Of a stretch of 64,000 nt of DNA, positions 23,701 through 35,714 are shown piece by piece. Source of the DNA: Nectonema munidae. Its lineage: Eukaryota > Nematomorpha > Nectonematoida > Nectonematidae. Location of the stretch: NCBI GenBank assembly GCA_030549495.1, contig JAUIRK010001050.1, forward strand, positions 372,001 through 436,000. The letters run 5' to 3'. Numbering within the stretch: the first letter of the stretch is position 1; every line of letters begins with the position of its first letter. The translations under genes were made by a program, and so were the position numbers. The notes below the pieces were generated by a model. It saw nothing but the letters and a program-made list of their open reading frames with translations, was not told where the DNA came from and ran no database searches.

Positions 23701-26700
23701 ATTAGTTAACAACAGTATTAGAATAAGGAAGAAAAAACTCCACAAACATATTTTTTTCAATTACATCAAGCTCAGTTAAAATATTTCACAAATATTAATT
23801 AAAGAAAAATAAAAAAAACAAAACATTCAAATACTTCAGAAAACAATATGTTGAAAGAGGATGCCACTATTATGACTTAAGATTAGTTGAAGGAAAAATT
23901 CTCATTGCAGACATCACAAGACATAATTAAGGTTTGTGGAAGGACATATGCTCAATTATCTAAAAAATGAAGAAGAAAAACACACGAGTATCAATTTCTC
24001 GAAAAGGATACACTTCACAAAGCTACTTAAAATAGAATATAATTTTTACACGTGCGTTTAAAACACTTGACTTTTTTAAGCGTCTTGTATTAATAGGTAA
24101 AGAATTCCATGCCTTTATACATTTTTTATGAAATATTTATTATTTTTAACGTACCTGTACCTAATGTTTCTCAAATTATATTTATTATGCAAATTGTATT
24201 GATAAAAGTATTGGTTTTCATAAAATTTATACCTCATTTTACAAGAAAAAATTTTACATTTGAAAACAAAAATTGACGATTGAATTTGACTAATTTGATT
24301 AATATTAGGAATTTTATACAAATTACGTATATATAAAGGATATTTATTCAAAATAGTCTTTAAGGCTCTGTCTTGTTTAGTTTGTAATAGATTAAGTTTA
24401 GAAATACTAGATTTCCAAATAAAATTACAATAAAGAAGTCTGCTATGAAAAAGGGCATAATAGACACCTATTCTAGTTTTCATATCAAGTAGCCTTTTTA
24501 TTTTTTTTAACACACCAATAGCTACTGAAGCATCTTTCAATACATTATTATAATGACACAAAAATTTTAATTTTGAATCAATTTTTACACCTAAATAGTT
24601 ATACTCTTCAGTTCTACTAATAAATTTTTCACCAATTTTCAAAAAAAGACACACATTTCTATTATTTTTGCTAAAAGTCTTATATTTGGACTTTGAATAT
24701 TTATAGATAACTCATTTAGGCAACAACAATCATAAAATTTTATACGTTTTTGATCAGTAGCTAGGTTTTTGCTATGAAATAGAATGACACAATCGTCAGC
24801 CATATAGAGATTAAAATACGAATCTTCTAAAGTAAAAATATCATTTATATATAAAATAAATAAAAGAGGTCGAAGAATCGAGCCCTGTGTGACCCCCCTA
24901 GTTATACTAGAAAAGCTAGAGATATTATTATTTATTGAGACATATTACTGTCGGTTACAGAGATAACTTTTCATAAGTTCTAAAAACTTGCTTCTAAACC
25001 CATATTTTTGCAACTTCAAAAGTAGATAATCATGGTTTATACTATCAAACGCCTTCGAAAAATCAATGAAAATAAAACAAGATTCTAAACCATTCTCTAA
25101 GGATTCTAAATTATAATTCACTAGATTTCCTACTGCAAAGTCAGTGGAAACGCCTGCTCTAAAACCGAATTGTTTTGAGTTGAGAATGTTGAACTTGTTT
25201 AAGTAGTTTACCATACGATTGAAAACAATCTTTTCAAAAGTGTTACCTATAAAAGGAAGAATGCTAATAGGTCTATAATTTTTTTAAGTAGCTCTACTAC
25301 TTGACTTGAAATGAGCACGACCTTTGCTATTTTTAAATTATCGGGATAATATTTTTCATGAAACTTGTTAAACAGAATACAGATATTTTTCAATAAAAAA
25401 CCTATAAGAATTTTACCAATATTATTAGAAATATTATCATATCTAAAAGAAGAAGAAGAACTAAAGGAATTAGTCGTAATTAGAATTTCATTCATAGAAA
25501 TATCTTCAAAAAAAAGGAATTATATGAGGGAGAAATATTGAAACTGGGAGAATTTGAGAGTTCAGATTCATTAGACAAAGAAGAGGCAAAATAGTGATTC
25601 AAATCATTGGGATCTAAAGAAATCAACTCTTTACACTTACGACCAAGTAAATCATTAATAACATTCCAAGACCCTTTGAATTATTTTTTAACTTAAAAAT
25701 TTCGAACGATAAAATTGATTTTTCGTAAAAATAACTTTTTTATTATATTTTTTTCTCATTGATTTGTACAGATTCCATGATTCTAAAGACCTATCTTTCA
25801 AAAACTTATCAAACAGTGCATCTTTATTTTTCCTAATTTGTTTTAATTCTATTGTATACCATTTATTAATTTTTGGTGTATAAAATTTATTATTTACCAA
25901 AGAAAAATTTAGATTAATTACGTTTGTAATTTTATTTATAATATCATTATAGAACTCATTGACACCTTTACAATACTCTATATTCCAACTTTCATTACAC
26001 AAATTACGATAAAAATGTTTAAAACTTTTGTTGTTAAATATCCTATAGGGTACACTATTTTTAATGACATTTAGAGCATTTTCAAAATAATTTCTGCAAA
26101 CTATAAAGATAGGAAGATGGTCGGAAATATCCGCCAAAATATTACCAGAAAAAGTACCGTCACCTTTGAAAAAATATTATCAATACTACTTACACTAAAT
26201 TTGCACATCCTAGTCAAATAAGCTAAAAATACAATGTCTTTAGGAATTCAAGTCGTCTTTTTAAATGCATTTTATACCAAAATTATATGTTATTGCATTA
26301 TTTTCAACAATGCCAATTGTGTCCAAAGCAAAGAAAGAAAATTTATAAATATTTTTAATGTGATATAAAATGAAGAGAAAAAATTGATTTATATTTGACA
26401 GCTCATCTTAAAAGTACATTTTTCAAATAAAATAACGAGTGGCTTAGTAAATAGGGTTTTATAAAATTTAGCTACTGCCCAAATGATCGATATTTTGATA
26501 TCCCGTTATTGCTTTCGCGAGATATCCGAGTCAATGTGATCAGATATGGTCAATCATATAAATCCTCAGACCAGAATTTTTTGACTAATCCTCTGCTTTC
26601 TTTTTTAATGGAATTATATATTTTTAAAGCAGACCATTTTGTTTCTCAGTACACGGGTCCTCAAAAGGTTAAGCTATCGTGAAAATTTTATCTTTTTACA

Positions 26701-28047
26701 AGTATAGCTAAACATTTTATTTAAATAAAAATCTCATTAAATTTTACACTTAATATTAGCATTGATATTAAAAGATAATATTAAAAACATACAGTAATCC
26801 CTTGTTTAACGAGGTAGTTACTTTCGATATCTTTGGATAGTTGAAAATTCGTTATGTACAAAGTCCATACATAAAAGTTTTTTTTGTGTTCAAACTTCCA
26901 AATATCCCTCCTCTAAACCCCATAGAAATAGTATAATATAGAAAAAACAAGTTGATGGAATGAAAAATTCCACGCAAAATTTATAATGAAAGCTTAGAGC
27001 AACATAAATCATTAGTATTAATTTGTTAAGAAAAGCTTCATTGAAGATAAATTAACCCTCGCATGGTCAAACAGGGCCGCTGCGGCCATGGTGTGAATAA
27101 AAAGCGTGACTACGCTGATTAAAAGCGGATTGCTACAATTATAGGACTCTGAAAACTTAAATTAAACTAATTTGAATCAAATTTTATAAAAAAAATTCAA
27201 CAGGGGTTCAGTAGATTTTTTTGCATGAAATTTTTTGTCTATCAAATGGAAAAAACTTGTCTAATTTTAATTGAGAGTCAACTTAAATGTAATGAATGTA
27301 AAACAATCTTCAAAATAAAAAATTATGCGAATATCAACGTCTTTATTGAGACATAGAAAAGCAGTTTTGATAAACTTTTTTTGCATGCTTGTTGCAGGTG
27401 TTTTGTTGACATTTTCCACATACTTGAAAAACTCTGCTTTTACAGTTGGAATAAAAACAAGCTTTTCTTTTGGAAATTTGTGAAGAGGAAGCACTTTGTT
27501 CTTTCACAAACCCATAAGATTGCAAGATGAGTTTTATTTCTTGCGGTATTTGATCGCTTTGTGCTCTTATTTTCATGGATGTTTCAGCAAGACTAAAAGC
27601 TTGTTTTCTTCCACCGTATTTATAGTTATATTGATCAGGACAGTTTGTATTCATGATAATGTAAGTATTTAGAGCAGCCATATCAAGATAATTGGAAAAT
27701 ATCACCATTGAACATCTACAGTTTATTCTATAAGTGGTATAGATATTCAGCATTTGGTTAGCCTTGTCGACGCCGCACTTGTATTTGTTGTATACGAGCA
27801 TGGATTCTGGTTTTTTCTTCGAAACCAAAAATTGAATATTTGAGTAGTGCTGACTTGACATCACGTGTACCACTTTGAAATTGTGGGTAGCATGTCGCAT
27901 TGGAACGTAGGCTGTCAGGCTAGCGACTTCTGTGAGCAGGGTGAAAGAATCGCACTCCTTCATTTAACTTTTTTTTCAGGTTTTGTTTTTTCATGACAGG
28001 AGGGATAAACCTTCTCATTTCAGTACAAGTACCCACCACCGACCAAG

Positions 28048-28138
<91 letters not shown>

Positions 28139-31100
28139 AACTCAACATGCAAAACACAAACAAATTTATATAAAAGAATAAAAAATTACTTATGGAAAAC
28201 TTTGTAAAAGTGATCATTTAGAACGCGTACCGCCTTTATTCTATCAGACAAAGTTTTTCTCACTATCGGGTCATCAAACCGAAGAAAACGGGTGCAATAC
28301 TTGATTTATTTTTTGATAAAGTACTTTTTAAAAATGGAGATCCTATAAGGGGTGTGTAAATATCGTCATATGGTACTTTTTTTTCCTTTGAAAGACCAAG
28401 CCAATAAAGAGAGGCAAAATACCCAAGAAGTACATCAATAGTATAGTTTGAGGAAAACTTGTTCATTTGATCATTTGGATCCATAAGCCTTTCTCTATAT
28501 TTCATATAATTTTTTGTTTTTGTAAAAATTTCAGTCAATAGTTCTTTAGTAAAAAACAGAAATTTTTTCCGGACAAGTCATTCTTTTGGCTTGATTTTTT
28601 GAACCAGGAGGATATCTCGAAATGTTACGTGAGTTTATGCTTCTACTTCTGCCACCACTCGAAGTCGGAAGACTTTCTTGAGTAAAATAAAGAACACCGC
28701 TTTTTGAAACAAAATCCTCAGAAGTCATGAATGTAACGTTGCAATTGAAACGGATAGAAGAAAAGAAAATAAAAAGCAAGAAAACGGGAGATTATCCAAA
28801 AAAGCCATAATCTGATTTGATTTATTTATAACGCTATAGAATATTTCAAAAAAAACACGTGTTGAATACAAGCGCAAAAAAACAAAATTACAGAAATTGC
28901 GTCTTTCAAGGTCATGACTCTCATGACGTAATATTGATCCATATGTTTATATGTGGTGTAAACTCCTAAATCACTAATGTGTTGATATAATGAGAAATAA
29001 CACGTGCTAAATACAAGCGCATGGTGTAAGTGTGAAAAAAACAAAATTACACGAATCGTGTGTGTGTGTGTGTGAAAATCACAAGCGTCTTTCAAGGTCA
29101 TGGCTCTCATTGACGTAATATTGATATATGTGATCTAAATCACTTGATGTAATTATGTAATGAGAGCAATCTATTACAATAATTTCTCTTACATAGTTAT
29201 TGTTACCTCTGAATATTCTCGGCTCCTCACTAAGTGAATTTTGAGAGGTGCTGATAACCTATTTTTATATTTGAAAATAGGTTATAAGCAGTACAAGTAC
29301 ATTTTGTGTAAATTGAAACAGATATTTTTTATTTTTAAGTTTATGCAATTATAATGATATTCATAGTTTGTATTATTTCTATTTTTTTTGTAGATTTATA
29401 GCAAAATACATCATTATCACATTTCATTTATCAAGAAAATAAAATGTAGATGGCGTTAAAAAAATTGAATCAAAATCATTTTTCTAGCTAATAAAATTGA
29501 GTTTTCAAGTAAAGTTTAGTTTAAAATAAATAATGGGTCTGTTGTGTTCATTATACAGTTATAATATTTTTATTGAGAAAAAACTTAAAAAGTGGCCTTT
29601 GCGGCCCATTTTGACCATCCAAGGGAAGAAAATTTTTCGACCATGTGAGGGTGTAATACTGTTAAAATGATGAATACGAAAGGCTTGGCAAATGAAAGTA
29701 GATATAACATTTTCACTAAAATCAGAGTATTTATTTTCTTTCTCTAAAATTGAGATCAACTTTATTCAAAATTTTCATTAGTGCCTTTACACCAGGGGTT
29801 CTTAAACTTTTTCAGTCACGGACCACTTTGAGAATCTGGTAGAACTCGCGGACCGCTTACCTAGGAAAATACATATAAAAAGATGACCCTTCATAAAGTT
29901 TACTTATTCAAATCTAATGAAATTTATGAAATCAATATATGAACACAAGAAACAATGTGAAAACTTTTATTTTATACTTATTTATCACAGTTTTTTACAA
30001 AAATCTTTTTTAATCCTTTTTCTCTGTTTCGGGCAAATTGGAAATTTGAATTCACAGCAAACTGACCTACTCCATTTTTTACATTCAAAACACCATCTTG
30101 CCCTGATTTGAGAACTCAACTTTGATTTTAGCTTTGAATTTGTTTTAAATAACCAATAACTCGACCAACGAGACTCACTTCTGTAGATATAGATGTTTTT
30201 TGCAATCATGATAAAGCATCCAATTGATATGAAAGATTTCTTAAAAAATGCTTGCATCATAAGGTATATCCATTCTTTTTCATAAAAATATATTCTTGTG
30301 CCATGAAATATCAATAATATTATAGTTTACGAGCACTGGCTACCTAACTATTTTTCTTCTAGATGTGAATTCTTCGATGATTGAATCCATTAAATCCATA
30401 CCACCTTTATTCTTGTTGTACTCCAGTATTATTTCTGGTTTTTTTATCATCCCTGAAAGAAATAAAAACTTTTGAATGTGAAGAACACATCATAATTACG
30501 GATTAGCTTTTCTTTGGAATGTCGAAAACTGACAATGTTGAACTCTTTTTGCATGAGTAATGTTGGTTTCGATAATTCAAGGTCTTGGGTTCAATCCCGC
30601 ATGAAACCTACTTTGATGAAAACACCCCTCAGTACCTTTACCTTTAGTGAGCTCTGTTCCATCCATCTAAAAAAATAGGATAGCCTTTTCTCGTGAATAG
30701 CTGTGCATTATCATGCCTATATAATTAATATTTTATTATAATGCTATAAATCGTATGGTTAAAAATGTGATAATCGGTAGAGAGCATTTGATTTTTATGT
30801 AAGGATTCGGTAATGTGATGTCTGTTCATAAAATTTTTAAGAAAAATCTCATTGTTCAAATTAACATTCTCTTAACTTCCATGATTATAATTAATTTTAT
30901 CTATATGCAGAAGTACTTCTAAACTTTTTAGGCGTTCAATTTATCTTATAAGAAAAATCTCTTAAAACTTAAAAATTTTGTTATGGTTCTATTTGCAAAT
31001 GATTCAATGGTAGATCCTCCTATTTCTGAATGGTTTGGATTTTACGTTCCTGGCCAAAATGTAGATTTTCTAAGTTTACAAGATTCTTCCCTTTACAAGA

Positions 31101-31318
31101 AAGTAAGTTTGAAATTTGATATTTATCATGAATCTATATCTAATTTTTTTTAGGATTTACTTGGTCTTAAAACGTTAGAGAAACAAGGTAAATTAATTTT
31201 TCTAAAAGTTGATTCAGATCACCTACACTTCACCGAAGAATGGTTTATTGAAAATATTATAAATCGCTTTCTTAGGTCAAATGTTTTCATATATTCAATT
31301 TTAAAAAATATAATTTAA
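20778..31318 (+). CDS. PPT1: Palmitoyl-protein thioesterase 1, complete 8-exon gene
   Basis: PPT1 is the lysosomal hydrolase that removes palmitate from cysteines of proteins being degraded. Exons are 20778-20856, 20906-21006, 21074-21112, 22491-22579, 23164-23234, 23302-23495, 30932-31102 and 31154-31318. All introns are GT-AG and phases agree, giving 302 residues against 306 in human. A hydrophobic signal peptide (about residues 1-15, [11 protein letters not shown]) leads to the oxyanion-side motif VMWHGMG. The catalytic triad is Ser97 in GFSQGAQF, Asp219 in NDSMVDP and His271 in DSDHLHF. Other family blocks are [29 protein letters not shown] and [11 protein letters not shown]...FLADINQER. 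The first ATG sets the start, directly before the signal peptide. Five of the seven introns are under 600 bp (four under 70), but intron 6 is 7.4 kb and full of transposons. Confidence 0.95.
21478..21535 (-). repeat. SINE 3'-end fragment in PPT1 intron 3
   Basis: AAGGTACCGTGAGGTATTTT and CATTGAGAAGGCATAAATTG match the SINE tail near 58185. The rest of intron 3 shows nothing I recognise. Confidence 0.5.
24050..26260 (-). pseudogene. Jockey/CR1-like LINE, 5'-truncated, in PPT1 intron 6
   Basis: In minus-strand order: the end of an endonuclease ([10 protein letters not shown], near 26130), a linker (25690-26060), a reverse transcriptase with [14 protein letters not shown] and [20 protein letters not shown] (near 25050), [19 protein letters not shown] (near 24870), the catalytic box [11 protein letters not shown] (near 24800), and a C-terminal thumb region with [10 protein letters not shown] and [14 protein letters not shown]. 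The catalytic box has Met where LINEs usually have Phe or Tyr before ADD. Several stops and shifts break the frame, so it is inactive. It lies antisense to PPT1. The 3' end is near 24050, with no clear tail. Confidence 0.85.
26385..26450. repeat. Scrap of the array-B repeat
   Basis: ATTTGACAGCTCATCTTAAA is the reverse complement of the GATGAGCTGTCA phrase of array B. Confidence 0.5.
26795..26880. repeat. pogo/Tigger-like terminal fragment
   Basis: CAGTAATCCCTTGTTTAACG closely resembles the usual Tigger terminus (CAGTAATCCCTCGTTTA...). No partner end or transposase was found nearby. Confidence 0.4.
27343..28790 (-). pseudogene. piggyBac transposase, broken
   Basis: The N-terminal part (28779-28546) has [19 protein letters not shown], a family-like entry. 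The next part (28538-28263) has [16 protein letters not shown] and [16 protein letters not shown]. The part at 27963-27343 has [20 protein letters not shown] (third catalytic Asp region), [20 protein letters not shown] and a cysteine-rich tail ([12 protein letters not shown]). Pieces lie in different frames, and a long CA repeat separates the middle from the C-terminal part, replacing or deleting part of the core. It is inactive. Confidence 0.82.
28049..28134. repeat. (CA)n microsatellite inside the piggyBac transposase
   Basis: About 43 uninterrupted CA units. Frames reading poly-TH or poly-CV across it are artefacts. A shorter TG run lies at 29057-29074. Confidence 0.97.
28850..29140. repeat. 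Direct duplication inside the piggyBac element
   Basis: The phrases AACACGTG...ATACAAGCGCA, AAACAAAATTACA and GTCTTTCAAGGTCATG, then GACGTAATATTGAT, occur twice about 150 bp apart (28854-28945 and 28999-29125). The second copy has expanded TG. Confidence 0.75.
29793..30336. mobile_element. hAT-type end with a possible decayed partner
   Basis: CAGGGGTTCTTAAACTTTTT followed by CACGGACCACTTTGAGAATC is a classic hAT terminus. AGTTTACGAGCACTG near 30336 could be the decayed inverted partner, but no target duplication is convincing. A minus-strand frame at 29985-30314 is rich in cysteines ([18 protein letters not shown]) and may be a transposase zinc tail. Confidence 0.45.
30555..30655 (+). repeat. 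tRNA-derived SINE
   Basis: A box B (GGGTTCAATCCCG, 30588-30600) lies downstream of a weak box A. The common tail GATGAAAACACCCCTCAGTA and CCTTTACCTTT follows, as in the 58 kb copy. Confidence 0.6.
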
Positions 31319-31432
31319 AATTATTTCTTATACTAAAATATAGTTTCTTCTATCGGATAGTTTCGTATATTTTTATTATTCATTCCCTTTCAACTATAAC
31401 TTGTAATATATTCAATGTTAGCATTGTACTTC

Positions 31433-31438
31433 AATAAA
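31433..31438 (+). promoter_or_regulatory. Likely PPT1 polyadenylation signal
   Basis: AATAAA lies 115 bp after the PPT1 stop codon. Confidence 0.6.
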
Positions 31439-31444
31439 AGCTCT

Positions 31445-32460
31445 TATTTTACTTCAAGTATAAACTTTAAAATTGCCAATAATTTATATGGCTTTTGTGG
31501 TCAGGTCACATATGAAAATTCTTGTTATTTATACCTATGGGAGGATACGTGGTTAAGATTTTTTGGAAAAAATGTGTCATCTTTTTAAAGCATAAATTCT
31601 TATAAAGATCATACAATATGTATTTACACAAAGACCAAATTATCTTATAGGATGAAAACAAATGAAGATCATCAATATGAACACAAGTATCTATTGTCAC
31701 TTTGTACAGGAGCAAAGAATTACTTCAACAAATTATGTGAAAAATAAAATATATCATTCTCATAGTCATTGCTAAAAACGGATAAATAAAAAAAGTATAC
31801 ATCTTTGTGGGATTCAGCAACATGTATCGATTTTAGGGCCCATTATAAGCATATATTTGAAAGAGGACTTTCATGGATGGTGGGGACGAATACTCTCGGC
31901 GGACGTTTTTTTACTAACACCGTTGACGGACTAGCGACAATTTTGTCCAATATTCATTAACATATTTTTTACTTTAAATTAGTGAAATCAATATCCTATA
32001 TAAAAATTTCTGAAACCAAAATGAAAAAATACATTGTGAAAACTATTTTTCACAATAAAAATAGTCAAATTTAACGCCATCTAAAAAATGCGTTACACTT
32101 TCATAAATATGAAAACGTTTCAATGTTTGAGTATGGTGAAGGATAACAACTATGATTATAAATAACTACATTAGATATATGAAGATAATAACATGAGCTT
32201 TCTATGGATTTATAGATCTCATATACAGATATCAAGCTGAATGTAATGAATATTCAACACAACTGATGAAAGAAGTAAACAATAAAATGTTGGTTCGGCA
32301 TGTTATTGTAACCTTATGGCGCGATACATCCATAATTAATATTATATATGTTAATTATTCACGTTTCCTCATTGATAAACTTGGTAACTGGTTAAAATCT
32401 ATAATTTACTTGAGAACGCACCTATTTACCTAAAAGTATTCTCTGATAATATATCGCTAC
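31445..32460. other. Region without recognised genes
   Basis: A/T-rich sequence downstream of PPT1. I recognise no frames, repeats or termini. Confidence 0.5.
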
Positions 32461-32548
32461 GATTTGTGCCTTCATCATTCGCTCTCGATCCGTGATTTTT
32501 TCTTCTCATTTCTACAACCTCTTCATATCGTGAGTACTCAGAACAAAC

Positions 32549-32829
32549 TTCTCCGCATACATCACAAATTTCATCTTACAGCTTTGAGAGTGACTACTAT
32601 TACTGATCAAGGCCTGGTTGCTCCCGATCAAAATGAATATTATTGGGAGTCGGCTTTGAGCAATACAGGAAGATCAGAAAAAAACAACATAAGAGATGTT
32701 AGTGAAAGGCTTTATGGACCAAAAGGACGGGCTAGAAAGACAAAAGATATCCTAATTCTATTCAAACTTTTTTTCGATACAAATATCATAACTTACATAT
32801 ATTCGATGACTCTAGCTAAAATGGATTGA
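32549..32829 (+). CDS. Candidate exon of an unidentified gene
   Basis: An open stretch from a possible acceptor (GTGAGTACTCAG, ending near 32548) reads NKLLRIHHKFHLTALRV, GLVAPDQNEYYWESALSN and VSERLYGPKGRARKTKD. Composition looks coding and unlike the AT-rich surroundings. The first in-frame start upstream is not an ATG, so if real this is probably an internal exon. I recognise no domain. The basic stretch GPKGRARKTKD could be a nuclear or nucleic-acid-binding patch, but that is a guess. Confidence 0.35.
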
Positions 32830-33708
32830 AATTTCAAGTAAAAATTTATCCACATTTTTTGTGTAAATGAGGGTTGTACTGTTTATCTGAAATCGTTTAG
32901 TATGATTCAAAGAGTGTGCGTTTGGTTTTAAAAATATGTACTTGTATAGCATATACGCTTTTTTCATTAATATACGCCCTTTTCTTTCGTATTTTTTAGT
33001 CATAGAACTAAGTCTTCAACAAGTCAACTATTTTTTACTGGTGGGACAGCTCAAATATACTATGTCGATATGTAAGGTTTTAAGTGACGACAATCAATGC
33101 CCTTTTTCTTTTGAGTAGTAATTGTAATAAAAAATTTCCGAAAAAAACCTTTTCTTTTACTTAATTTTTATAAGTTCAGAAATGAGAATTTTTTTCTATT
33201 ATCATGAACATAGTGACGCATATCCTATTAAAAAATTTATAGGAATGTGGGGTGTCATTTTTTTATTTCTAATATTTAAAAAATTGATGGAGATCTCCAA
33301 AATATATTAAAACATAAAAGATGAGAAAAAAGAATACTTATGAAAAAAACAATTCTATTGGACAGAGGGAAACCTTTTTGTGCCCATTGGGCGGATGTGT
33401 GTTTCTGCGAGACTTTCATGCTAACTTATCAGACGCTAAGTTTCTGTTTATTTTTCCTTTGAGTCGATTTTAAATTTTTATTTTTAGATCTGAAAGTCCA
33501 AAGTATTTAAGTTTGCTCCATTGCTATAAAAACCTCACAGTCAGTGATATTTTTGCCTACTTCGGTGCCTTTATTAGTATTGGACAAAATTGAGATCAAA
33601 AAGTAAAGGTTTCCTATTTCAAGTTTGGAAAATCCCTTTTTGAAAGTAATCTTGGGGCCTGTTCTTCATTTTATTCATAAGATGCATGTTGCCCTTCAAG
33701 GAAATTAG

Positions 33709-33847
33709 CATGTTAACCTTTCATCAGAAGATATTCTCTCTTTGGCCCTCAAGATGAGAACAAACCCTCAACGACAACACAAAGTGGATGACTGTGTTGA
33801 ACTTGAAGAAATTGATGAAGACTCGTTCCTTCAAGAAGACAGTATCG
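33709..33847 (+). CDS. Candidate exon with acidic tail, unidentified
   Basis: Between a possible acceptor (GGAAATTAG) and a donor (G then GTAATA) the frame reads HVNLSSEDILSLALKMR, TNPQRQHKVDDCVELEE and IDEDSFLQEDSI. It looks like host coding sequence and lies ~900 bp downstream of the previous candidate exon, so both may belong to one gene. I do not recognise the family. Confidence 0.35.
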
Positions 33848-34084
33848 GTAATATAGCCATTTTTATTTTAATGACTTGTTGCTCCTGTGTCTCTCTTTTG
33901 GTTCGGTTAAACCACTGAAGAAGTTATCTTCCTCCATGTTATTGTTCACTTTATTTGACTTCCGCTTCATGTCTTACTCAAAAAAATAATTCCATACTCT
34001 TCTTTATATTAGTAACCTTAGTGTTGACATACTTATCTAACTACATGAGGCGAAACCTGTGTGTTAAAGGCATCACGTTAATGT

Positions 34085-34496
34085 ATCATTTATAGATAGC
34101 ATATCCAGAGAGACATACCTAGAGACTTTACCAATAAAGAAGAACAATGAAAAGAAGTTAGAAGTGAGTGAAATGAAAATGTTAAGGTGGATGAGCGGAG
34201 TAACGAGAAAAGACAGAATAAAGAACGAGGATATAAGAGGAACGGCAAAAGTGGTAAGTGTGAGCAAGAAGATGCAGGAAGAACGCTTGAAATGGTTTGG
34301 CAATGTTCTCAGGAGAGGGGAGAAGTGTATTGAAAGGAAGATCATGGACCTACAAGTGGATCGCAAAAGGAGGAGAGGAAGGCCCAAGATAAGATGTAAG
34401 CACTGCATTATTGCCGAGGGCAAAAAGAAGAATCTCGACCTCAATAATGACTACAAAATAGGGATGGACAGGGCCAGGTACAGATCCAGCAAATAA
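34085..34496 (+). pseudogene. C-terminal scrap of a non-LTR retrotransposon (RTE/RT-tail type)
   Basis: The frame reads KKLEVSEMKMLRWMSGVTR, KDRIKNEDIRGTAKVV, KKMQEERLKWFGNVLRRGE and KRRRGRPKIRCK. This matches the well-known tail after the reverse transcriptase in many LINEs (EMRMLRWMCGVTR..., RLRWFGHVQRR...). The reverse transcriptase itself is missing, so it is a short 5'-truncated copy. A basic frame on the opposite strand is a shadow. Confidence 0.75.
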
Positions 34497-34499
34497 GCC

Positions 34500-35150
34500 T
34501 CATTAGGATCTGTTTCTAAATCCTTAGCAAATGACAATGTATCAGCATCTATCCCAAATTAAGAAATGCCTTCATAAAATTGTTACCGTTTTCAGTGGTA
34601 GTCCTAGAGTAGAAAGGCATTCTAAGTTTTTAAAAATATAATATCACGTATTAACAATTGAATTAAAAATAATCGAATATTTATGTGATAAATTTTTTTG
34701 ATACAAATTGTTATAAAATTAATATTCAAATATTAATATAATATAATTCTGACTTTTTTTCAATGTGGGATTAAATTTACATTTACCATAACCTATCCAA
34801 TAACATCATAGTTATGATTGACTGTGAGCTTTATTAACTTGAACACAGCTTTTTGCTTCTACCTGTTAGTGTTTCCAACTAGAGGAGAGTGATGCCAAGG
34901 TAGTTCATTCTATGGAAGACCAACATTCAGTTGCGGAAACCACCCATTGAACATAATGAAATTTGAAAAAATAGTTTTTAAATTAAATTATATATTTTAG
35001 AAAATTAATTAACTCAAGTATAAAATTATATCAATTAGTTAATTGACTAAATAAGCACTGTTTCAAATCAGTATGCACGTTAATGATTCGCCAACCTAAT
35101 GCCATCATTGATATAGAGCCCTTGTTGGTATTGAGCGATTTCAGCATCAC
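34500..35150. other. Region without recognised genes
   Basis: A/T-rich, no frames or repeat ends recognised. Confidence 0.5.
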
Positions 35151-35153
35151 CCC

Positions 35154-35370
35154 TCCCTAACTCAAATATCTATTGTATAAAATTAGCTTAATTTCAAACT
35201 TCTTGACCATTTTTAAAATCGCTAGCTGCATTTTTGATACCATTTTCATGGTTGCTTAATGATCCTCTTATGCTAAAAACTATCAATCAAATGTACGTTT
35301 TCTAATAAAATTTTGATACTATAATGTCTTTAACTTATCATTCTGAAAACTTCACAAGGTTGAACATGGG
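35154..35370. repeat. Partial left-end copy of the TTAA-flanked family
   Basis: ATCGCTAGCTGCATTTTTGA and ACCATTTTCATGGTTG match 87-120 near the window start. The end sequence itself is missing. Confidence 0.6.
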
Positions 35371-35714
35371 GAGACAAATTATGTTTTTTATACCAGATAT
35401 TTCAAAACAGAAAAACGTTGATATCATCACAAAAAATTGAGTTAATAAGGATTAAGAACGTGTAATTTCTCAATAGGCTTATTAGACCGAAAAAGTTTTT
35501 AATGAATGGAAGTTTTTGGAGAATTTGATTTTTATGTTCAAGGGTTAGGCAATATACTTTCATATTGAAAAAATAAAGTGGTAGGGCTTTGCAACCGAAA
35601 GGGCATTATCAGTATTATCAATGAAGTGGAGGATTTAAAAGAACAATTGCCTTCCAGCCACTAATAAGTTTAGGGGCTAGATTATAAAGCTTTAATTTTT
35701 AAAGGTTGCTTTAA

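Larger units (their letters stand above)
27056..29651 (-). mobile_element. piggyBac transposon with both ends, in PPT1 intron 6
   Basis: The left end is TTAA then CCCTCGCATGGTC (27052-27068). The right end is GACCATGTGAGGG followed by TGTA (29639-29655). They form a 13-bp inverted repeat with one mismatch, and the right TTAA is mutated. Subterminal GGGCCGCTGCGGCC and its right-hand partner GGCCTTTGCGGCCC strengthen the pairing. The 2596-bp element encodes a broken transposase on the minus strand. It lies in an intron and antisense to PPT1. Confidence 0.88.

Noticed and set aside
27920-28207. Open frames reading poly-TH and poly-CV
   Set aside because: They only read through the CA microsatellite.
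34073-34444. Minus-strand 123-residue leucine/phenylalanine-rich frame
   Set aside because: It is the shadow of the LINE tail on the plus strand.
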